DNA from: Pseudomonas sp. MH9.2
Lineage (GTDB): Bacteria > Pseudomonadota > Gammaproteobacteria > Pseudomonadales > Pseudomonadaceae
NCBI RefSeq assembly: GCF_034353875.1
Contig: NZ_CP133784.1
Span: 3,004,501-3,068,500, forward strand
Length of the DNA: 64,000 nt
Reading direction: 5' to 3'
In this document: piece after piece, positions 1-10,001 of the stretch
Position numbering within the stretch: position 1 is the first letter of the stretch
Layout of the letters: the number at the start of each line of letters is the position of its first letter
Position numbers and translations under genes: made by a program
The notes under the pieces: generated by a model
The model's input: only the letters and a program-made list of their open reading frames with translations
Told to the model about the DNA's origin: nothing
Database searches by the model: none

Positions 1-32
1 CAGGCGGGTTTTTTTGTAAGAAGCGAAATCAA

Positions 33-188
33 TTACTTGATTTTGGCTTCTTTGTAGATCACGTGCTTACGAGCAACCGGATCGAATTTTTTAATTTCGA
101 TTTTGTCCGGAGTGGTGCGTTTGTTCTTATCGGTGGTGTAGAAATGGCCTGTGTTAGCGCTCGACACCAAACGGATCAATTCACGCAT
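33..188 (-). CDS. rpmG: 50S ribosomal protein L33
   Basis: A 51-residue basic protein beginning [17 protein letters not shown] and ending KEAKIK, which matches L33 of the large ribosomal subunit. It is too short to appear among longer reading frames but is clear on the minus strand. It contains no cysteine at all, so it is the zinc-free (C-minus) form of L33 rather than the zinc-ribbon form. It lies 11 bases downstream of rpmB in the same direction, the conserved rpmB-rpmG pair, and the ATG fits the family start exactly. The pair sits near radC, coaBC and dut, as in enterobacteria. Confidence 0.97.
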   Translation of the reverse strand: MRELIRLVSSANTGHFYTTDKNKRTTPDKIEIKKFDPVARKHVIYKEAKIK

Positions 189-199
189 GACTATCTCCC

Positions 200-436
200 T
201 TAGACCTTAGCGCCATTGGCGCGAATTTCGAGAAGAATGACATCAATGCCACGCTTGTCGATGATACGCATGCCTTTGGCAGATACGCGCAGACGCACAA
301 AACGATTCTCGGACTCGACCCAGAAGCGGTGATGCTGCAGGTTCGGCAGGAAACGACGACGGGTTTTGTTGTTTGCGTGGGAAATGTTATTCCCGGTTAC
401 CGGACCCTTACCGGTAACTTGACATACTCTCGACAT
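200..436 (-). CDS. rpmB: 50S ribosomal protein L28
   Basis: A 78-residue basic protein starting [17 protein letters not shown], the characteristic L28 N-terminus, followed by the [13 protein letters not shown] block and ending in RANGAKV. Length and sequence match gammaproteobacterial L28. It belongs to the large ribosomal subunit. Only one cysteine is present in the N-terminal region, so there is no zinc-binding CxxC pair. It is the first gene of the rpmB-rpmG transcription unit and is divergent from the peptide-binding protein gene across a gap of about 360 bases. Confidence 0.98.
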   Translation of the reverse strand: MSRVCQVTGKGPVTGNNISHANNKTRRRFLPNLQHHRFWVESENRFVRLRVSAKGMRIIDKRGIDVILLEIRANGAKV

Positions 437-800
437 GCCTCAGCCCTCTAAAACCACATGCCCAACCCGGCATGGGTTGGCCGCTTAATCTCTCAGTCAT
501 TTGGCGCCAGGCGCCGCGTTTCTTTAGGGGTCTTACCGGCCACACCTACAAACGAAGGAACCGGGCCCCTAGAAAAGAGCGCTGCTTTATACCAGAAACA
601 CCAAGGTGCAACAACAGCGCATGCACATTACCTTGTTTTGGCAGACCGTGTTTTGCCTTCAGGCTCAACCCGTGCGGGCGCGGCAAGAAATATACCGCTC
701 GTCGCACCAGACGGATTGTCCTGCGCCGATGCATAGTCTAGGGTAAGTCTCTCACCAGACTGCGCCCGCAGATGGGGCCCTCTCTGACAGGAATATCGCC
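437..800. other. Divergent intergenic region rpmB / peptide-binding protein
   Basis: This gap of about 360 bases must hold the promoters for rpmB-rpmG (leftward) and for the peptide-binding protein (rightward). Overlapping open frames of 60 to 92 codons occur on both strands, but they look like no family I know and have no convincing ribosome binding sites. I see no RNA gene, strong hairpin or clear operator. Confidence 0.6.
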
Positions 801-2399
801 ATGCGTTTTACGCGTTTCGCAGCCCTTTCGCTCCTGCTCGCGCCCTTTTTCAGCACATTGCCGGCTCAGGCTGCGACCACCCTCAGCGTCTGCACCGAAG
901 CCAGCCCCGAAGGGTTTGATGTCGTGCAGTACAACTCGCTGACGACGACCAACGCCTCCGCCGACGTGCTCATGAACCGTTTGGTGGAGTTCGATGCGCA
1001 GAGCGGCAAACTGCTGCCCAGTCTGGCGGAAAGCTGGAGTGTCTCGGCGGATGGCCTGACCTACGACTTCAAACTACGCGCCGGGGTGAAGTTTCACCAC
1101 ACCGATTACTTCAATCCGACCCGTGACCTGACCGCAGAAGACGTGCAATTCAGCTTCCAGCGCATGCTCGACCCGGCCAACCCGTGGCATAAGGTCGCCC
1201 AAAGCGGCTTTCCGCATGCACAATCGATGCAGTTACCCACACTGATCAAGAATATAGAAGCACCTGACGCTCTCACCGTCCGCTTTACCCTCAACCACCC
1301 GGATTCGACCTTCCTGGCAACGCTGAGCATGGGCTTTGCGTCGATCTATTCCGCCGAATACACCGCGCAGCTACTGAAGGCGGGCACCCCGGAAAAGCTC
1401 AACAGCCAACCCATCGGTACCGGCCCATTCGTCTTCAAGCGCTTCCAAAAGGACGCTGTGGTGCGTTATGTCGCCAACCCGGACTACTTCAGCGGCAAGC
1501 CTGCCGTTGACGCGCTGGTGTATGCGATCACGCCGGACGCCAACGTGCGACTGCAGAAAATCCGCCAGAACGAGTGCCAGATCGCCCTTTCACCCAAACC
1601 TCTGGATATTCAGGCTGCCAGCAAAGACCCACAGCTGAAAATCGAAAAAGCCGCAGCGTTCATGACCGCTTTTGTCGCGATCAACAGCCAGCACCCGCCG
1701 CTGGACAAGCCTGAAGTTCGCCAGGCGATCAACCTCGCTTTCGATAAAAACAGCTACCTCAAAGCGGTATTCGAAAACACCGCTGAAAACGCGACCGGGG
1801 TTTATCCGCCCAACACCTGGAGCTACGCCAAAGACCTTCCCGGCTATCAGCATAATCAGGCCAAAGCCCGTGAGTTGCTGGCCAAAGCCGGTATCAAGGA
1901 TGGCTTCAAAACAACGATCTGGACTCGCCCATCCGGCAGTTTGCTCAACCCTAACCCAAGTCTCGGCGCGCAATTGTTGCAGGCAGACCTGGCTGCAGTC
2001 GGGATCAAAGCCGAGATCAAGATCATCGAGTGGGGCGAGTTGATTCGTCGCGCCAAGGCTGGCGAGCATGACCTGCTGTTCATGGGCTGGGCAGGCGATA
2101 ACGGCGATCCGGATAACTTCCTGACACCGCAGTTCTCCTGCGCCGCCGTGACCTCAGGAACCAACTTCGCCCGTTATTGCGACCAGGGCCTGGACAAACT
2201 GATCAGCGCAGGCAAAGCCACCAGCGATCAAGCCGAGCGCAGCGCCTTGTACCTCAAGGCTCAGACGCAAATCCAGCAACAGGCCTTGTGGCTGCCGCTG
2301 GCACACCCCACCGCTGCCGCACTGACGCGCAAAGACGTACAGGGTTATCAGGTGAGTCCATTCGGTCGCCAGGACTTTTCCCACGTCACATTGAAGTAG
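801..2399 (+). CDS. Periplasmic peptide-binding protein (DppA-like)
   Basis: A 532-residue extracellular solute-binding protein of family 5. The first 25 residues form a signal peptide (MRFTRFAALSLLLAPFFSTLPAQA, with cleavage after AQA). The mature protein has the family hallmarks: an early LVEFDAQSGKLLPSLAESW segment (about residues 62-80), LTYDFKLRAGVKFHH near residue 95, and the PIGTGPF loop near residue 203. It probably captures dipeptides or short peptides for an ABC importer. No permease or ATPase gene adjoins it, so it is an orphan binding protein, perhaps feeding a Dpp permease encoded elsewhere. The exact ligand cannot be read from the sequence. Confidence 0.88.
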   Translation: MRFTRFAALSLLLAPFFSTLPAQAATTLSVCTEASPEGFDVVQYNSLTTTNASADVLMNRLVEFDAQSGKLLPSLAESWSVSADGLTYDFKLRAGVKFHHTDYFNPTRDLTAEDVQFSFQRMLDPANPWHKVAQSGFPHAQSMQLPTLIKNIEAPDALTVRFTLNHPDSTFLATLSMGFASIYSAEYTAQLLKAGTPEKLNSQPIGTGPFVFKRFQKDAVVRYVANPDYFSGKPAVDALVYAITPDANVRLQKIRQNECQIALSPKPLDIQAASKDPQLKIEKAAAFMTAFVAINSQHPPLDKPEVRQAINLAFDKNSYLKAVFENTAENATGVYPPNTWSYAKDLPGYQHNQAKARELLAKAGIKDGFKTTIWTRPSGSLLNPNPSLGAQLLQADLAAVGIKAEIKIIEWGELIRRAKAGEHDLLFMGWAGDNGDPDNFLTPQFSCAAVTSGTNFARYCDQGLDKLISAGKATSDQAERSALYLKAQTQIQQQALWLPLAHPTAAALTRKDVQGYQVSPFGRQDFSHVTLK

Positions 2400-2442
2400 A
2401 TACAGAACGAAAATAGCGCGCTGTACACTTTTCGTACGACCA

Positions 2443-2473
2443 ACAGGCCGCGCACCCACCGTGCGCGGCCTGT
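2443..2473. terminator. Convergent hairpin between peptide-binding protein and radC
   Basis: A perfect 13-bp stem (ACAGGCCGCGCAC pairing with GTGCGCGGCCTGT) with a 5-base loop lies in the 79-base gap between two convergent genes. There is no T tract on either side. It may block read-through in both directions by structure alone, or act as an mRNA 3' end. Confidence 0.55.
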
Positions 2474-2478
2474 GCTTC

Positions 2479-3153
2479 TCACATCAAGCCGGCTTCCACC
2501 ATCGACAACGGGTCGCCATCACCGATGATGAAGTGATCGAGCACCTTCACGTCGATCATGTCCAGAGCGTCCTTGAGCAGGTGGGTCAGCTTGCAGTCAT
2601 CCTCGCTGGGGTCGGGCACGCCGGACGGATGGTTGTGGCACAGGATCAACGCCGCCGCATTGTGCGCCAGGGCGCGCTTGACCACTTGCCGGGGATGGAC
2701 CTCGGCGCAGCTGATCGACCCTCGAAACAACGCCTCGAACGCCAACACCCGATGCTTGGTGTCCAGAAACAGGCAGGCGAAAACCTCGTGCGGCTCGTGC
2801 CTGAGCTGCGCCTTGAGGTAATCGCGCACCCCTTGCGGGTTCTCCAGGCTTGAATCGCGCTTCAAACGTTCGGCCATATGCCGACGAGACATCTCCATCA
2901 CCGCCTGCAACTGCGCGAACTTTGCGGGGCCCAGCCCCAACTCCAGACAGAAGGTTTGCAGGTCAGCCTCCAGCAACGATCTGAGGCTGCCGAATTGCTT
3001 CAGCAAATGTCGCGCAAGGTCCACGGCGCTTTTTCCGGTAACACCCGTGCGCAAAAAAATCGCCAACAGTTCGGCATCGGAAAGGCTCGCCGCCCCCTGC
3101 TCAAGAAGCTTCTCCCGCGGACGCTCGGCCGCAGGCCAATCACGAATACTCAT
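2479..3153 (-). CDS. radC: RadC family JAMM/MPN+ protein
   Basis: A 224-residue RadC protein. An N-terminal helix-hairpin-helix-like region (about 1-90, [17 protein letters not shown]) is followed by the RadC/JAB1 metalloprotease-like domain. The JAMM motif is intact: a candidate glutamate at 140, then H173-N-H175, the PSG loop and D186, with ten residues between H175 and D186. RadC was once thought to be a DNA repair protein, but its biochemical role is still unsettled. It is divergent from coaBC and convergent with the peptide-binding protein gene. Confidence 0.95.
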   Translation of the reverse strand: MSIRDWPAAERPREKLLEQGAASLSDAELLAIFLRTGVTGKSAVDLARHLLKQFGSLRSLLEADLQTFCLELGLGPAKFAQLQAVMEMSRRHMAERLKRDSSLENPQGVRDYLKAQLRHEPHEVFACLFLDTKHRVLAFEALFRGSISCAEVHPRQVVKRALAHNAAALILCHNHPSGVPDPSEDDCKLTHLLKDALDMIDVKVLDHFIIGDGDPLSMVEAGLM

Positions 3154-3285
3154 AGCACCTCCATGTGTGTGGGGACCGCTGTTCCCGTGCGGTCGCTGTG
3201 CTATCTTAGCCCATCTTTTTTGCGCGGCGATCTGGCCTGGGGAGGCGTCATCGCCGTCGCGTTCACTCGACTAAAAGGCACGCCT

Positions 3286-4494
3286 ATGCAGCGGCTGTAT
3301 CGAAAACGCATTGTTCTCGGCGTCGGCGGCGGCATCGCCGCCTACAAGAGCGCCGAGCTGGTCCGTCGGTTACGCGATCAGGGCGCAGAAGTGCGTGTTG
3401 TCATGACCCGCGGCGGCAGTGAGTTCATCACGCCTCTGACCATGCAAGCCTTGTCCGGTAATCCGGTGCACATGGATTTGCTCGACCCGGCAGCAGAAGC
3501 GGCCATGGGCCATATCGAGCTGGCCAAGTGGGCCGACCTGGTGCTGATCGCCCCGGCCACCGCCGACCTGATCGCGCGCCTGGCCCAAGGCATCGCCAAT
3601 GACCTGTTGACCACCGTCGTGCTGGCCACTGACGCCTCTGTAGCGATTGCGCCAGCCATGAACCAGGCGATGTGGCGCGATCCAGCGACGCAGGCCAACA
3701 CCCACCTGCTCGAAGAGCGCGGCATGCGCATGTTCGGTCCTGCATCGGGCAGCCAGGCCTGCGGTGATGTCGGCTTTGGCCGCATGCTCGAAGCGGACGA
3801 ACTGGTGCAACGTGCCGCCGATTGTTTCCGGCGCGAGTCGCTGACCGGCAGGCACGTCCTGATCACCGCCGGCCCGACCCAGGAAAACATCGACCCGGTA
3901 CGCTACATCACCAACCACAGCTCGGGAAAAATGGGGTTTGCCTTGGCCGAAGCGGCGGTTGAAGCTGGCGCCCGGGTGACCTTGATCACCGGCCCGGTCA
4001 ATCTGCCAACCCCGGACCGCGTCACCCGGATCGACGTGGTCAGTGCGCGCGACATGCTCGCCGCCTGCGAAGCCGCGATCCCCTGCGATCTGTTTATCGC
4101 CTCCGCAGCGGTGGCCGATTACCGTCCCGAAGTGGTCGCACCGCACAAGCTCAAGAAAGACCCCAGCAACGGTGACGGCCTGCTGTTGCAGATGGTCCGC
4201 AACCCGGACATTCTTGCCACCATTGCTGGCCGCCCGGACCGTCCATTCAGTGTCGGCTTCGCTGCCGAAACCGAACATCTGCTCGACTATGCTGCACGCA
4301 AGCTCAAGGACAAGAACCTGGACCTGATCGTCGCCAACGATGTGGCTAACCCCAGCATCGGTTTCAATAGCGAAGAGAATGCGTGCAGCGTGATTGACCG
4401 GGCACTGCACGAAACTTTTTTTGCCCAGACCAGCAAAGGCAAGATTGCCCGCCAGCTGATCACTTTTATCGCCGACCGTCTGAACCAGGTTTAA
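3286..4494 (+). CDS. coaBC: Bifunctional phosphopantothenoylcysteine synthetase/decarboxylase
   Basis: This 402-residue protein carries two consecutive steps of coenzyme A synthesis: CTP-dependent ligation of cysteine to 4'-phosphopantothenate (CoaB) and FMN-dependent decarboxylation to 4'-phosphopantetheine (CoaC). The CoaC half (1-190) shows [15 protein letters not shown], the catalytic histidine in [11 protein letters not shown] (H76), the PAMNQAMW substrate clamp and the active-site cysteine in [12 protein letters not shown]. The CoaB half starts at [20 protein letters not shown] and has the HKLKKDP lysine. The frame stays open far upstream over radC; ATG at [10 protein letters not shown] fits the family start. 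dut follows 6 bases later, probably in one operon. Confidence 0.97.
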   Translation: MQRLYRKRIVLGVGGGIAAYKSAELVRRLRDQGAEVRVVMTRGGSEFITPLTMQALSGNPVHMDLLDPAAEAAMGHIELAKWADLVLIAPATADLIARLAQGIANDLLTTVVLATDASVAIAPAMNQAMWRDPATQANTHLLEERGMRMFGPASGSQACGDVGFGRMLEADELVQRAADCFRRESLTGRHVLITAGPTQENIDPVRYITNHSSGKMGFALAEAAVEAGARVTLITGPVNLPTPDRVTRIDVVSARDMLAACEAAIPCDLFIASAAVADYRPEVVAPHKLKKDPSNGDGLLLQMVRNPDILATIAGRPDRPFSVGFAAETEHLLDYAARKLKDKNLDLIVANDVANPSIGFNSEENACSVIDRALHETFFAQTSKGKIARQLITFIADRLNQV

Positions 4495-4500
4495 TCACGC

Positions 4501-4956
4501 ATGCATGCTTTACAAGCCAAGATCCTCGACCCCCGCATTGGTAGCGACTTCCCTCTTCCGGCCTACGCCACCGAGGGCTCCGCCGGTCTCGACCTGCGCG
4601 CGATGCTGCAAGAAGACACGATCATCGAACCGGGCCAGACCCTGCTGATCCCCACAGGGCTGTCGATTTACATTGGCGATCCCGGCCTCGCCGCGTTGAT
4701 TCTGCCGCGTTCGGGCCTTGGCCATAAACACGGCATCGTGTTGGGCAATCTGGTCGGTTTGATCGACTCCGATTACCAGGGCGAGTTGATGGTGTCCTGT
4801 TGGAATCGCGGCCAGACCGCCTTCAAAATCTCAATCGGCGAACGCCTTGCTCAACTGGTGCTGGTGCCGGTCGTACAAGCGCACTTCGAGTTGGTCGAAG
4901 AGTTCGACGAAAGCCAGCGTGGTGCTGGCGGTTTTGGTCACTCAGGCAGCCACTGA
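4501..4956 (+). CDS. dut: dUTP diphosphatase
   Basis: A 151-residue trimeric dUTPase that hydrolyses dUTP to dUMP and pyrophosphate, keeping uracil out of DNA and supplying dTMP synthesis. All five family motifs are present in order: [10 protein letters not shown] (about 23-32), [10 protein letters not shown] (68-77), [15 protein letters not shown] (81-95), [12 protein letters not shown] (114-125) and the C-terminal [10 protein letters not shown]. The last is slightly unusual, with H where ST is common. It follows coaBC by 6 bases, and this pairing is widespread in proteobacteria. Confidence 0.98.
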   Translation: MHALQAKILDPRIGSDFPLPAYATEGSAGLDLRAMLQEDTIIEPGQTLLIPTGLSIYIGDPGLAALILPRSGLGHKHGIVLGNLVGLIDSDYQGELMVSCWNRGQTAFKISIGERLAQLVLVPVVQAHFELVEEFDESQRGAGGFGHSGSH

Positions 4957-5071
4957 AACACCGTCTAAAATGGCCACTTGAACCCTGACCCGGCCGTTTG
5001 GGCCCTAACGGGCACCAAACGGCTCAGGAAAGACCCTTTGCGATTCAGGATGAATACCGGGGAGAGGTGAT

Positions 5072-7663
5072 GTGAAAGGCTTTAAGCGCACCGCCACAGC
5101 AAGCAACCACTCGCAACCCCCCGACAGTCCGTCATCGGCTGCCCGTCAGCCCATTCTTTCGCCCGGCCTTGTTTCGGCTGTCGCAGGGCTACTCACGGCC
5201 AGCGTGTTGTTGTGGCTGGCGTTATTCAGCCAGCCGCACCAGCAAACCCGGCTCAGCCAGGCTTGGGGTTCTAGCCAGGCCAGCGCCTTGGGCCTGGCAC
5301 TCAAACAACTGAACGCCGAGACGCAAACCGCCGCGCTCGACGGCGCACTTGCTCAAGCACTGCAAAGCAAAGACCCGACCTCGATCAGCCAGGCTGAAAA
5401 TCAGCTGCGCTATCACGACAGCGTGGTGGGCGCACGGCTCAACCCTCTCGGCCGGACCGACGTGGATGCACAAGCTCCCGTGCCGGTGAATTTTTCCACC
5501 CTGGACATGCTCAACAAAGCCGCACTCGGCCAGACGCCCTCCCCCGAAGCGCGCAAAGTCGGCGAGCGCTGGCTGGTCTATAGCGTTGCGCCGCTGCGGG
5601 CGAGCCCGGGCGCACCGATCACCGGCACGCTGTTGCTGGCGTTCGACCTGCAACGGGTGCTGAGCGCGCTGCCGGTTTTGCTCACTGATATTGGTCAGGT
5701 CCAGGTAACCCAACAGTTCGGCGCCAGTCCCGGGCAAGTTCTGCTGCAACGCGGTCAGCCTGCAGCAGGTTCGTCACAGGCGTTCGACACCGGCCAACCC
5801 AACTGGAAACTCGACTTCACGCCGGGCCCGGCGCTCGATTCATCAGTGCCCTGGCTGTTTCTGGCGCTGGCGGCGCTGGTTGCGCTGGCCGGTGTTGTGC
5901 TTGGGCTGTACCTCAACGACAGCGCCTTGCAGCGGCGCATTTCGGCAGACGCCCGACAGCTGGACCAACTGCTTCAAGAACTCTCAGGCGGAAAAGCCGT
6001 CAAAGCTTTCGGATTAAGCCTGCCAGCCCTGAATGGGTTGGCCCAGAGCCTGGCCAGATTTTCGGTGCGTAATGCGCCATCGACCACGGTCCAAGACAAG
6101 AACCGCTTCAATAACGACTTAGCGACAAGCAGTGCCCCAGCGTCGACTCAGCCCAATGCCCCGCGTACTGAGTGGGTCGATCCGCTGTTTCAAGATACCG
6201 ACATTCTCGATATCGACTTCCTCGACGAAAACCAGGACTTCCTGAGATTGGAGCACCCCCCAGTTATGAGCAGTACAGCATTGGTGGCACCTAAATTTCC
6301 TGACACCATCTTCCGCGCCTACGATATTCGTGGCGTCGTCGGTGACACCCTCTTCGCAGAAACGGCTTACTGGATTGGTCGCGCCATCGGCTCCGAGAGT
6401 CTGGCCAAGAATGAACCTAACGTCTCCGTAGGCCGCGATGGCCGCCTGTCCGGCCCGGAACTGGTACAGCAACTGATTCAGGGCCTGCACGACAGCGGCT
6501 GCCACGTCAGCGATGTCGGCCTGGTACCGACCCCTGCGCTCTATTACGCCGCCAACGTGCTTGCCGGTAAAACCGGTGTGATGCTGACCGGCAGCCACAA
6601 CCCGCGAGACTACAACGGCTTCAAGATCGTCATTGCTGGCGACACCCTGGCCAATGAACAGATCCAGGCTTTGCACACGCGCCTGAAAACCAACGATCTG
6701 ACCACCGGCAAAGGCAGCATCGAGAAAGTCGACATTCTTGATCGCTACTTCAAGCAAATCACCGAAGACGTTGTCCTCGCCCGACGCATGAAGGTCGTGG
6801 TCGACTGTGGCAACGGCGCGGCGGGCGTCATCGCTCCGCAACTGCTTGAAGCCCTGAACTGCGAAATCATCCCGCTGTTCTGCGACGTCGACGGCAACTT
6901 CCCGAACCACCACCCTGATCCAGGCAAACCGGAAAACCTCGTTGACCTGATCGCCAAGGTCAAGGAAACCGGTGCCGACCTGGGCCTGGCCTTCGACGGT
7001 GACGGTGACCGCGTAGGCGTCGTCACCAACACCGGCAACATCGTGTTCCCGGATCGCTTGTTGATGCTGTTCGCCAAAGATGTAGTGTCACGCAATCCCG
7101 GTGCCGATATCATTTTCGACGTCAAATGCACCCGCCGCCTGACCCCGTTGATCCGCGAATACGGCGGTCGTCCGGTGATGTGGAAGACCGGTCACTCGCT
7201 GATCAAAAAGAAGATGCGCGAAAGCGGTGCGCTGCTGGCAGGCGAAATGAGCGGGCACATCTTCTTCAAGGAACGCTGGTTCGGTTTCGACGACGGCATC
7301 TACAGCGCGGCACGCCTGCTGGAAATCCTCAGCCAGGAGAAAGGCACCGCTGAAGAAGTCTTCGCGACCTTCCCGAATGATATTTCCACACCGGAAATCA
7401 ATATCGATGTGACGGACGTGACCAAGTTCAGCATCATTGAAGCGCTGCAACGCGATGCCCAATGGGGCGACGCACAGTTGACCAGCATTGATGGTGTGCG
7501 AGTGGACTACCCCAAAGGCTGGGGTCTGGTGCGTGCATCCAACACCACGCCGGTCTTGGTATTACGCTTCGAGGCCGATACTGAAGCCGAATTGCAGCGC
7601 ATCAAGGACGTGTTCCACGCCCAGCTCAAGAACGTTGCGCCCGACCTCAAATTACCGTTTTGA
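5072..7663 (+). CDS. algC: Phosphomannomutase/phosphoglucomutase with N-terminal membrane module
   Basis: An 863-residue protein. Its last 465 residues (from MSSTALVAPKFPDTIFRAYD, ATG at base 6266) are the classical AlgC enzyme, which interconverts mannose/glucose 1- and 6-phosphates for alginate, LPS and rhamnolipid precursors. The catalytic serine lies in TGSHNPRDYNGF and the metal loop is DGDGDR. The N-terminal 398 residues hold two membrane segments (about 30-52 and 258-280) enclosing a periplasmic domain, then a linker rich in acidic residues. I chose GTG at 5072 because it follows GGAGAGG and the overlapping ATG is stopped at once by TGA. An internal start producing the short enzyme alone is also possible. 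Long AlgC forms are known in Pseudomonas. Confidence 0.93.
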   Translation: MKGFKRTATASNHSQPPDSPSSAARQPILSPGLVSAVAGLLTASVLLWLALFSQPHQQTRLSQAWGSSQASALGLALKQLNAETQTAALDGALAQALQSKDPTSISQAENQLRYHDSVVGARLNPLGRTDVDAQAPVPVNFSTLDMLNKAALGQTPSPEARKVGERWLVYSVAPLRASPGAPITGTLLLAFDLQRVLSALPVLLTDIGQVQVTQQFGASPGQVLLQRGQPAAGSSQAFDTGQPNWKLDFTPGPALDSSVPWLFLALAALVALAGVVLGLYLNDSALQRRISADARQLDQLLQELSGGKAVKAFGLSLPALNGLAQSLARFSVRNAPSTTVQDKNRFNNDLATSSAPASTQPNAPRTEWVDPLFQDTDILDIDFLDENQDFLRLEHPPVMSSTALVAPKFPDTIFRAYDIRGVVGDTLFAETAYWIGRAIGSESLAKNEPNVSVGRDGRLSGPELVQQLIQGLHDSGCHVSDVGLVPTPALYYAANVLAGKTGVMLTGSHNPRDYNGFKIVIAGDTLANEQIQALHTRLKTNDLTTGKGSIEKVDILDRYFKQITEDVVLARRMKVVVDCGNGAAGVIAPQLLEALNCEIIPLFCDVDGNFPNHHPDPGKPENLVDLIAKVKETGADLGLAFDGDGDRVGVVTNTGNIVFPDRLLMLFAKDVVSRNPGADIIFDVKCTRRLTPLIREYGGRPVMWKTGHSLIKKKMRESGALLAGEMSGHIFFKERWFGFDDGIYSAARLLEILSQEKGTAEEVFATFPNDISTPEINIDVTDVTKFSIIEALQRDAQWGDAQLTSIDGVRVDYPKGWGLVRASNTTPVLVLRFEADTEAELQRIKDVFHAQLKNVAPDLKLPF

Positions 7664-7692
7664 ATGAACCCTTGTTTTCACTGGAGCCCTGA

Positions 7693-8598
<906 letters not shown>

Positions 8599-8623
8599 TT
8601 GATCGATACGTCACGCACAACTG

Positions 8624-8664
8624 AAAGGCCCCGTCCGGTTCACACCGGACGGGGCCTTTTTTTT
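8624..8664 (+). terminator. Intrinsic terminator after argB
   Basis: The inverted repeat AAAGGCCCCGTCCGGT...ACCGGACGGGGCCTTT is followed by an unbroken run of T. It ends the coaBC-dut-algC-argB run, and because the flanking A residues pair with the T tract it may also stop the convergent DUF4124 gene. Confidence 0.9.
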
Positions 8665-8673
8665 CAGAGCCTA

Positions 8674-9264
8674 TCAATGCTGTAACTGCTGAACCCGCAC
8701 TCGATCAACCGCAAAATCGGCCTCAGCCTGTTTGCGCGAACCCTGATAACGCTCGACTTCAGCCTTGAGGCTTTGCTGGTCGTCACGCAGGCTGTTCATC
8801 TGATCGAGTAACGGCTGCGGTACGGCACGACCGGCACGTTCCTGGGCCGCAGCCTGCCCCTGAAGAGTGCTCTGCTGAGAGATCAAGCCTTGCAGATTGC
8901 CCTGTGCCACGGCAATCAAGGCATCCAGCTCGGCGAGCTTGCGGGTCTTGGCACTGTCGACATCGCTCACGCTGCTGTACAAATGCAGCAGTTGAGCATT
9001 GGCGTCGGCCTTGGCCTTGTCGGTCTGCTGACGCTGGATTTCCTCTGCCGTGGGGGCTGGCGGCACGACCTGTATCACTCGGCCTCGCTCATTGAGCACC
9101 TGGTAACCTTTGCCGACATACTCCGGCGGCACGCCTTGACGGTCGAGAACGATCCCACCCTTGTTGTCGACGTAGCGATAGAGCAACACAGGCGTTTTAT
9201 CAGCAGCCTGTACAGCCATCACATTCAACGCCAATAGCAGCCCCGCGGTGTTCAGCTTGAGCAT
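8674..9264 (-). CDS. DUF4124 domain secreted/periplasmic protein
   Basis: A 196-residue protein with an N-terminal signal peptide (MLKLNTAGLLLALNVMAVQAAD, cleavage near AQA/VQA) and then the short DUF4124 motif VLLYRYVDNKGGIVLDRQGVPPEYVGKGY, a small domain of unknown function seen in periplasmic proteins. The C-terminal half (about 95-196) is rich in Q, A, K and E and should form a long coiled coil. The ATG chosen gives a proper signal peptide; the frame stays open 26 codons further upstream. It is not obviously co-transcribed with pyrE, 13 bases upstream, but spacing would allow it. Function is unknown. Confidence 0.8.
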   Translation of the reverse strand: MLKLNTAGLLLALNVMAVQAADKTPVLLYRYVDNKGGIVLDRQGVPPEYVGKGYQVLNERGRVIQVVPPAPTAEEIQRQQTDKAKADANAQLLHLYSSVSDVDSAKTRKLAELDALIAVAQGNLQGLISQQSTLQGQAAAQERAGRAVPQPLLDQMNSLRDDQQSLKAEVERYQGSRKQAEADFAVDRVRVQQLQH

Positions 9265-9277
9265 AAATGCAGCATCC

Positions 9278-9919
9278 TCAAATTCCGTACTGCGTCCGAT
9301 AAGCCTCGACCGCAGGCAAATATTGCTTGAGTTGTGGGTCATCGGCCAAAAATTGCAGCACCTGATTCAAGGACACGATGCTGATCACCGGGATACCGAA
9401 GTCACGTTCGACCTCCTGAATCGCCGACAGCTCACCATTGCCGCGTTCCTGACGATTCAGCGCGATCAACACACCGGCCGCTGTCGCGCCCTGGTCCTTG
9501 ATGATCTGCATGACCTCACGAATGGCCGTACCGGCAGTGATCACATCGTCGATGATCAACACGTTGCCTTGCAATGGCGCGCCGACCAGGCTTCCGCCTT
9601 CGCCGTGAGCCTTGGCTTCCTTGCGATTGAAGCACCATGGCAGATCCAGCTGATGATGTTCAGCCAAGGCCACGGCCGTCGTGGCCGCCAGGGGAATGCC
9701 CTTGTAGGCCGGGCCGAACAGAACATCGAAAGAAATGCCGCTCTCAACCACCGCCTGGGCGTAGAAACGACCGAGCTGAGCCAGGGCAGAACCGCTGTTG
9801 AACAGGCCGGCATTGAAGAAATATGGACTGGTCCGTCCAGACTTCAAAGTGAACTCACCGAAGCGCAAAACACCGCGATCGATGGCAAAACGAATGAAGT
9901 CGCGCTGATATGCCTGCAT
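9278..9919 (-). CDS. pyrE: Orotate phosphoribosyltransferase
   Basis: A 213-residue enzyme of pyrimidine synthesis that joins orotate and PRPP to give orotidine monophosphate. The PRPP-binding motif [13 protein letters not shown] lies near residue 120, and [14 protein letters not shown] near residue 25 is the conserved N-terminal segment. The frame extends 7 codons upstream, but ATG at [11 protein letters not shown] matches the family start. It is divergent from crc across about 80 bases, as in other pseudomonads. Confidence 0.98.
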   Translation of the reverse strand: MQAYQRDFIRFAIDRGVLRFGEFTLKSGRTSPYFFNAGLFNSGSALAQLGRFYAQAVVESGISFDVLFGPAYKGIPLAATTAVALAEHHQLDLPWCFNRKEAKAHGEGGSLVGAPLQGNVLIIDDVITAGTAIREVMQIIKDQGATAAGVLIALNRQERGNGELSAIQEVERDFGIPVISIVSLNQVLQFLADDPQLKQYLPAVEAYRTQYGI

Positions 9920-10001
9920 GAAAAAAGCCCCAAATACCACGGATTTAGCTAATTAGGTAGAGCTCGGGTATCATACACGCACGTGATTTTTGGGGCCATT
10001 T

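Noticed and set aside
458..741. Overlapping small open frames upstream of the peptide-binding protein
   Set aside because: Different frames are open at once on both strands, composition is ordinary and no family similarity or good ribosome binding site is seen.
2878..3285. Long upstream extension of the coaBC frame over radC
   Set aside because: The 136 extra codons encode no CoaBC sequence, overlap the antisense radC gene and lack a ribosome binding site; the family start is [10 protein letters not shown].
3370..4410. 346-codon minus-strand frame opposite coaBC
   Set aside because: Shadow of coaBC with no recognisable protein features; high GC content keeps such frames open.
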